From Chrysemys picta bellii (taxonomy: Eukaryota; Chordata; Testudines; Emydidae), in NCBI RefSeq assembly GCF_011386835.1, contig NC_088791.1, forward strand, positions 52,719,498 through 52,783,497: a stretch of DNA of 64,000 nt, in the 5' to 3' direction. Below, piece after piece: positions 57,740 through 64,000 of the stretch. Both the position numbers and the translations under genes were made by a program. Below the pieces are notes generated by a model. It saw nothing but the letters and a program-made list of their open reading frames with translations, ran no database searches and was not told the origin of the DNA. Within the stretch, counting starts at the first letter, position 1; every line of letters begins with the position of its first letter.

Positions 57740-57960
57740 AATTCATAAGGCAGAGTGGTCACTTTGCAACTTTGGGCAACTCACCCAGAGTCAGATTTTG
57801 AAAGGTATTTAGATATCTAACGCCCATTGATTTCAATGGGAATTAGGCACCTAAATACCTTTCAAAATCTGGGCCTTAGTCTCTCTGTCTCTATTTCCCC
57901 ATTTTACAAAAGGGATTAACACCACTTTTCATTACCTGCTTCACAGTAGTGTTGTGTGCA
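57740..57960 (+). mobile_element. MIR-type core SINE, split by a hairpin
   Basis: AACTTTGGGCAACTCAC before, and GTCTCTATTTCCCCATTTT, CTTCACAGTAGTGTTGTG after, the hairpin at 57792-57871. Confidence 0.6.
57792..57871. repeat. 80-bp hairpin element with perfect 21-bp outer arms
   Basis: The outer 21 bases at each end are perfect reverse complements (starting CAGATTTTGAAAGG). The centre CCCATTGATTTCAATGGG is also palindromic, so almost the whole segment can fold into a single hairpin. Confidence 0.8.
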
Positions 57961-58429
57961 TCATTGTAGAAGAACTTTGAAGATAAAGTAGGGAATATTC
58001 AGAATTGGTATAAATAAATTACTTGTGTAGTTTAAATGCAAAGTTATTATTGAATCTTGTCACATATGAGAGAATAGGAAGCTCTAAAAAAAGACTGACA
58101 CATTTACTTGTTATATATTATAAATGTGTCATTTATATCATTAATGCATTACCAATAATGCAATTACTTTACCAAATAGCATTACTAAAAAGTAACTGCT
58201 TTTAACAAGTTGAACTTTTAGGAAAATAAAAAAATACTGTATTAGAAGATTTACTTGTATCCTCCTTTAGGAGCACATACAAGGTATGCTGAGGACTGAA
58301 AGGGTCTTTCACTTTATTTTCAGAAACAGACAGACACATCAGCATATTGCCTGATGCTTCCTTCCTTCCACAATCAAACCTCTGCCTTTGTATCTTATAT
58401 ACTCATATGGCCCCTGTTACTATGGTATC

Positions 58430-59470
58430 TGAGCACCTCACAATCTTTAATGTATTTATCCTCATAACAACCACATGAAGTACGGAAGTGCTATTATCTC
58501 ATCTTACAGATGGGGCGCTGAGGCACAGAGAGATAAAGGACCAGATTTTTAAAGGAATTTAGGCACCTACACAGAGAAACAGGTGCCTAAGTTCACTGTG
58601 TAGGTGCCATTGACATTTTCAAAGCAGCAGATCAGGTGCTGCCTAAGCCCATCCCTCTGCCCATGGTGCCTAAGTCCCTTAGTGCATACATTTCCATCAG
58701 TTGTCATTTCAAACCCACCTAAGTCCTGAAACAGCCCCCAGTCAACAAGCTGCTCAGAGCCCTCAAAGCAGAATTTTCAAATTAGGCAGGGGAATGCCTA
58801 CCTCACTGGCAGGGGCTGATCCTGTAGGTGTGCTCATGAATACCTGCCAGACCTCACAAGGGAGGACTGGATGCAGGCCACCACTATGTGGGAGGGCAGG
58901 AGGGCAGCACTGCATTTACACAAAAGACAGCTGGGGTGAGTGTGAGAGAGGTATCGAGTCTGAGCAGGAAATGGAGAGACAGAGACAGAGAGTTTCAGCT
59001 GCATGGATTACCTACAGACTAGCTGCTTAGGTGCCTAACTCCAGAAGAGCATCCTGAATGGAGGGAGGAACCTATCTCTAACCTGTAAGCCTGGGACCTC
59101 AGGTCAGCCATTTAGACCTCTCCTCTCTCCTCACCGCTGTCCTTGGCATTTCACTCTTGGCTAGCTTAGTTGGCTCTCCGCTCAGCTGATAAGCATCTGA
59201 AAATCCATTTCTTAGGTGCTTAACTATCCCCAGGCACTGTACAGGGAGCCACTGTGGCATGGAGACAACTAACTCTGGACTGAAAATTCTACTATATAAC
59301 AGATTGCCTATGGGTTATGCATGATCAACTGAACAAAACCTGAAATCCTTTAAAAATCTGGCATTAAGTGACATCCCGTAGGTCATACAGGAAAGTCTGT
59401 GGCAGAATACGGAACTGAACTTAGATCTCCTGAGTTCTAGGATGACACCCTAACCACTAGATCATCCTTA
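58430..59470 (-). mobile_element. MIR-type core SINE, split by an ~820-bp TIR element
   Basis: The minus-strand MIR tail side (CATCTTACAGATGGGGCGCT, GAGGCACAGAGAGATAA, to 58538) resumes at AAGTGACATCCCGTAGGTCA (59364) and ends with the head CACCCTAACCACTAGATCAT. The insert is listed separately. Confidence 0.65.
58540..59363. mobile_element. ~820-bp terminal-inverted-repeat element
   Basis: Left CCAGATTTTTAAAGGAATTT and right complement CCAGATTTTTAAAGGATTTC are inverted ends. TAA occurs at both junctions with the MIR (58536-58538, 59363-59365), possibly a 3-bp duplication. Its ends resemble the small hairpin family at 57.8 kb. The 109-codon frame at 58701-59030 has no family signature. Confidence 0.55.
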
Positions 59471-59936
59471 CTCTCAAAGCATAGAATGCTATACCATATA
59501 TAGTAGATTATGCATATCTTCATAATATGATCATGTGTTCTAGGGTCCACTGCACAACCTAGGCTTGGCTCCCCTTCTGTAGGGGTCGGGTGCCTTACAT
59601 GTCTCTTTGGCATGGCTGTGCCTTAATGCCACTGAGATGCTCTACTGGGCCCTGCTAGGTTTCTTTGACTTGGCTGTTTCTTGACTAGAGAAAAGGTGAT
59701 GATCTCCTACATGCCACCTGCTTGTGACACTAAAAAAGGCATCTCTCACAGCAGAGTATGAAGATCTCCTCACACATTTTTCTCACCTGCTTTGATCACT
59801 CCCGAAATAGTTCTCTGTGGTTCATTTAATGGTTTGTTTGTGTAAGGACTGTGTGATTGGGCCCATAGCTAGAAAAATATTTCAGCTTGTAGATTAATCA
59901 TTTCCTGAATTGTTTACTGAACAATACTGCTTTGGG
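59471..59936. other. No gene recognised
   Basis: Unassigned between the MIR and the retroposon. Confidence 0.5.
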
Positions 59937-60065
59937 TATCAGAGGGGTAGCCGTGTTAGTCTGGATCTGTAAAAAGCGACAAAGAGTCCTGTGGCACCTT
60001 ATAGACTAACAGACGTATTGGAGCATAAGTTTTCGTGGGTGAATACCCACTTCGGCAGACGCATG
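59937..60065 (+). mobile_element. Single-arm member of the fold-back retroposon family
   Basis: ATCAGAGGGGTAGCCGTGTT, AGTCTGGATCTGTAAAAAG, AGTCCTGTGGCACCTTATAG, CATAAGTTTTCGTGGG. Head plus one arm, no inverted copy. Imperfect flanking TGCTTTGGGTA / TGCTTTAGCTA suggest an old 11-bp TSD. Confidence 0.65.
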
Positions 60066-60224
60066 CTTTAGCTATTCAATATTGACAATTGGCTACTGTT
60101 TGATTGGCCATATGGGTCAGATGGTACTTTAATTAGATGACAATAACTCTTTGATTTGGATTTCCCTGTGAATACTCACAATTACAAATTCAGAATTCAA
60201 ATTCTGTAATAGCCACTTAAAATT

Positions 60225-60420
60225 CAGAGAGACGAGGTAGAGATGTAATTTTTTTTTTGCATCACTTTCTGTTGGTGAACGAGACAAGTTTTCAAGCTTA
60301 CACAGAGCTCTTCAGAAGCTTTAAAGCTTGTTTCTTTCACCAGCAGAAGTTGGTCCAATAAAAGATACTATCTCATCCTCCTTGTCTTTCTAATGTCATG
60401 GGACCAAAATGGCTACAAGT
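60225..60420 (-). mobile_element. Older fold-back retroposon of second family
   Basis: The left arm (CTGTTGGTGAACGAGACAAG, TTTTCAAGCTT) and right arm (AAGCTTGTTTCTTTCACCAG, CAGAAGTTGGTCCAATAAAA) are inverted copies of the 33.5-kb sequence. The unpaired head (complement of ATGTCATGGGACCAAAATGG) is at the right, the same architecture as the 2.4- and 3.7-kb elements but more diverged. Confidence 0.6.
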
Positions 60421-61135
60421 ACCATACAAACTTCAATGTCACTCATTCAGTGAACATTCCTCCTGTAGCCTATAGGTATAGATATTTGCTAGGTAGGGCA
60501 TAGATATAAGACAAGGGAATAATGCAATGAAATTGAATGAAAAGCCCATAAAAGAATAGCTTAGCTAAACTAATCAAGGCATAAGGTGCCAAAAAGCCTT
60601 AGCTTTAGTAGCTAACCAGGAATAACCCTAGATCATAAGACATCACAAGATAGAATGCTGTAATGACTGAACTGGTGACAGATAACCACAAGATGCTAGT
60701 TTATGCCAGTTTAGGATATTTTAAGTTAGGAACCTCAGCAGATGTCTGACCACAAGAGAGACATGGTAAATAATTGACATATATGCTAATAAATTTGAGG
60801 TAAACAGGCTAGTAACCTCCCAGTAGCATTTATTATTCAGACCTTGAATTGGAGTCATATTCATATGAAGAGAATGTGAAGTGAATTTGCTTGCTTGGGA
60901 AGTGCATATGACAAAGATATGAAAACATGTGACTTTGCTTCAAAATTTAACTGACTTTTAAAATTAAATTAATATTCACAGATAATATTTGCACTACTTG
61001 TCTAGCTCTGTTCCAAATTCTGAGATGCTTCCCGTCTTCCATTCTGCCTCACCGTTGCAAATTGCCTTGATGTGTTATAACATTACCTTTAAAATGATTC
61101 TTCTAACTTCAGCTTACAATTTCTTTTTTTTCCAG
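60421..61135. other. No gene recognised
   Basis: AT-rich, unassigned. Confidence 0.55.
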
Positions 61136-61292
61136 CTACACTTGTTTGTCTGAAATGTACAAAGTGATGAATATCAAGAAGCTGTTGGATGTCATATCTT
61201 GCTTCTACGACATTCATTAGAATTTAAAAATATGTTCCTGAAGTCTTCATTAAGCCTCCTAACGCCACTGAAGATTTAAAAACAACAATAAA
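61136..61292 (+). other. Candidate terminal exon (weak)
   Basis: A strong acceptor TTTCTTTTTTTTCCAG (ends 61135) leads into 27 open codons (YTCLSEMYKVMN ... CFYDIH) and a TAG at 61218. AATAAA follows at 61287. The order acceptor, short C-terminus, stop, polyadenylation signal fits a last exon. The peptide matches no protein I recognise, and 27 open codons can occur by chance. Confidence 0.25.
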
Positions 61293-62238
61293 ACAAAACT
61301 CTCAAAATCTACCAGACACATGCAAGGCAATGGTCACAGATGAAGTTTATACAGAAGCATAAGTAATATTACTTTAACCAATACACAACTTCACCTCGTT
61401 TAAGTTTCACAGGAGCTGTATATTGATGACATTTACAGAGATGAGAATGTCTGTGAATCAAGTACAGTAAATGGCTCTTATTGAGCACAATGTTTAGAAA
61501 CAATTAGAAGATTGTTAGCAGGGCTGTACTGTAGTTGTCAGCATCAGGTGGGTTTCCAGAAATTAATGGAAATGCTTTTCAGATGCAGATAGATAATAAC
61601 GGTATCCGCTTTCTTTGTGTAGCTTACCTGGCTGCTATATTATTATATCTATATGTGTGTATGTTTTTGTGAAGGCACACAGAAGTATGTTTACATAAAA
61701 AGCAACTCTTAAATCAATGAATTACTGCTTTCATTTCTCTTTTTCCACTTAATTGGCAGAATTAGAAGCCTGCTTAAATGTTCACAGCATAAAAGGCACA
61801 ACCAAGTTTGCAAAGGAGGATTTATTTTACTACTAGATGTTGGCTTTTGGATTGCCTCTGACAGCCGAAGTAATATAATATGACATTAGTTTGCTGCATC
61901 CATCTGTATATACTACATGTTAATTAACTTATTTTTGACTGGTTTGATTTTGAATAATCCATTTGTTTCTGGAAGATAGTCTACTGCATTGTAGTGGGGC
62001 TTTTCTTTGGAGTAGGGTTTGACTTGATAAGAAAATTATGGTAACTTATTCTATGTGTAAGTGTTCTGGGTTTTGAACAGAGATTAGCATACACTGGTCC
62101 ATGGACTAATGATGGTCTGTGTAGGGTTGACTGGTCATATGATGCTGGCTCCTCCTTGTTTCTGCTCTTTCTACAGGACTCTAAGCTATTCACAGAAAAC
62201 AAGAGCCTTGTAAAAGCAGCCAGAAACAAGGACTACCC
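61293..62238. other. No gene recognised
   Basis: AT-rich, unassigned. Could be 3' UTR if the preceding exon is real. Confidence 0.45.
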
Positions 62239-62561
62239 CAGGGGTGGCCAAACTGTGGCTCGTGAGCCACATGCAGCTCTTTTACCATTGAAGTGCAGCT
62301 CGTGGAGCCACCTACACACCCCTATTCTCCACCTACCCAGACTGGGATCGGGGGGAAGCTCAGGACTTCTGCCGTGCAATTGGGTGGTGCAGTAGGGGTT
62401 TCTGCCAAGTGGGGTGGGGGGTCTTGGGGCTTCAGCACTGTGGGGCGCACCTGCCAGAGCTCGGGGCCCAACCCCCAGCTCCAGACAGATGTGTCCCAGC
62501 TCTTGAACTTCTGAAGATCGTCAGATATGGCTCAGAGGGCCAGTAAATTTGGTCACCTCTG
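62239..62561. mobile_element. hAT-type non-autonomous element
   Basis: CAGGGGTGGCCAAACTGTGG at the left and, on the complement, CAGAGGTGACCAAATTTACT at the right. About 323 bp, GC-rich, non-coding. Flanking octamers (GACTACCC, CTGGCTAG) do not match, so one flank has been altered. Confidence 0.75.
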
Positions 62562-62574
62562 CTGGCTAGATGCT

Positions 62575-62725
62575 GGGAGTGAATGACAAGGGATGGATCA
62601 CTTAACAATTACCCTATCTCTTCATTCCCTCTGAAGCACCTGGGATTGGCCACTGTTGGATACTGGGCTAGATGGACCATTGGTCTTACCCAGTATTGCA
62701 GTTCTTATGTTATGCATGACTGCTA
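62575..62725 (+). mobile_element. CR1/L3-group LINE 3' tail
   Basis: CACTGTTGGATACTGGGCTA, GATGGACCATTGGTCTTACC, then GCAGTTCTTATGTT. Better preserved than the 12-kb copy of the same family. Confidence 0.65.
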
Positions 62726-64000
62726 GATAGACAAAGGAAGGGAATGGAGCTATTCTCAGTGTCTGGAGCCACCTGTGGGACTGAACCTCCAAGCCACCAG
62801 GAGAAGCCTATAGAGGAATATCTATGGGAAGAAAGAATGAGCCAGTTGGGCAGCATGTCAAAGGGAGCAGGAGAGAAAGGAACTAAATGACAAAAGTATG
62901 TTCAAGGAATGAGAAGGGAAAAAAGGACAAGGTAGCAAAACTATATGTGCAGGGTAGCACATAAAAATACATAAGGACTGTCCTAATATTGCTTTCCCAT
63001 ATAAGCAAATGCTGTAGTTGCACTGGGGATGTTATGCAATTCTGAATGGAAGGAGAAATATAATACAATATTAGTTTGCTGCATCCAGTCTTAATATGGT
63101 GCGGGCCCCTGTGAGGAATGCGTTTGATGTCTCCACAGAGCTTCTTTCCACTTTGCACTCCTAGAGCCTAATTCTCTTTCTCTCCTCTTCTTGATGTATG
63201 AAGAAAGCTGGTCTCAACTCAAATTCTGGCCTACCATAGCCACCAGAGACTGCTGTGGTAGCCTAAAATGTTGCTGCTGGGCTTTACTTTCGCTTCCGAA
63301 ACTAGTGTCCTCCTTCAGCATCTCTGTGTTCTCTGCTTTGAGTATGCAGAGCCACAGGGGGGAGTGTGGGGGAACAGTTGCTGGCCTGGGTAAAAAGATG
63401 AATGGGAGCTGGACTAGGGGCAGCAGAGATAGCTTCAATCCACCCCCATTCCCACCATGGTGAACAAACTACATGAATAATCTATAATGGGATTAGGAGT
63501 GGATAAGAGAAATCTTCCCAGAGGTCTATGTCACATTCACTCCACCACTACACTGCAGGGGTAGAGCAGAGAGCCCAGTGTACATAAAGACAGGAGGGGA
63601 GGCAGTCCAGAGCCCAAGGACTACCCCAGGGGTGGCCAAGGGACATCCACAGGGACAAGGACCATTAGGGCCTAGGGGCAGTCAGCAGGAGATCTGGGGC
63701 CGAGCTCACTAAAGCAGGGGAACAGTGATATAAGGGGAGATGGGAACAGTGCCCAGAGGAAAGGCAGAGCTAAGGAACAGCAGGGAACTTTGTATGGTGG
63801 GAGATAAAAGCCAGAGTGGGACCTGGTCATTGGGTCTAAAGTTCCTGTGAGATGTTGAAAATCCGAGTTCGTGTTTCAATAGTTGGGTTTTTGGTGGGAA
63901 ATAAATCTGACTGTGGCCCAGATTTAGTGAGGGATTTTACAAGCATGAAAACCCACAATGATGCAGTCCCAAATTAAAGGCATCACAGAAAATTGTTATG
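62726..64000. other. No gene recognised
   Basis: Unassigned to the window end. 63615-63639 repeats 25 bp found at 62227-62251 (see findings). Confidence 0.55.

Noticed and set aside
1..64000. CRISPR arrays, operons, bacterial promoters or replication origins
   Set aside because: No regularly spaced direct repeats. Repeats, splice-like signals and composition are those of a vertebrate nuclear genome.

Overview
This is 64 kb of AT-rich vertebrate intergenic or intronic DNA, most consistent with a turtle, probably a cryptodire. The pointers are three copies of a tRNA-headed SINE of the Cry/tortoise PolIII type, CR1 LINEs ending in the ATTCTATGATTCTATGA-type tail, Harbinger and hAT families, and old MIR-type core SINEs. 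I found no intact host protein-coding gene. Three short exon-like segments are flagged with low confidence.

Layout. 0-4 kb: a Ty3/gypsy pol remnant with a probable 3' LTR, a Harbinger-type MITE, a second gypsy integrase remnant, and two fold-back retroposons, each bounded by a perfect 15-bp target duplication. 4-14 kb: mostly unassigned, with a MITE, a MIR split by a Cry SINE, and L2-like and LTR-like pieces. 14.27-17.7 kb: a CR1 LINE with both ORF remnants and an internal deletion. 17.7-28.3 kb: mostly unassigned, with small hairpins, a LINE C-terminal fragment and a MITE. 28.3-30.8 kb: a second, younger-looking CR1 with a 568-codon reverse transcriptase frame. 30.8-36 kb: MITE, hAT fragment, Cry SINE, MIR and hairpins. 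38.1-42.9 kb: a complete-structure Harbinger transposon with TTA duplications, a Myb/SANT-like gene on + and a transposase on -, carrying an LTR in the Myb intron. 43-52 kb: Cry SINE, two hAT-type elements with perfect 8-bp duplications (one with a very GC-rich interior), and an unidentified 152-bp insert with a 13-bp duplication. 54.5-56.3 kb (-): a degraded intronless copy of a multicopy ORF family with EEADTR-like and LTG motifs, interrupted by a CR1 tail. 57.7-64 kb: two more interrupted MIRs, a third fold-back element, a hAT and a LINE tail.

The window is a record of nested transposition, not a set of cooperating genes. The Harbinger copy has the coding layout that could once have mobilised the four MITEs with similar termini. 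CR1 machinery is the plausible source of SINE and fold-back retroposition. Every coding copy examined is broken by stops, frameshifts or insertions.
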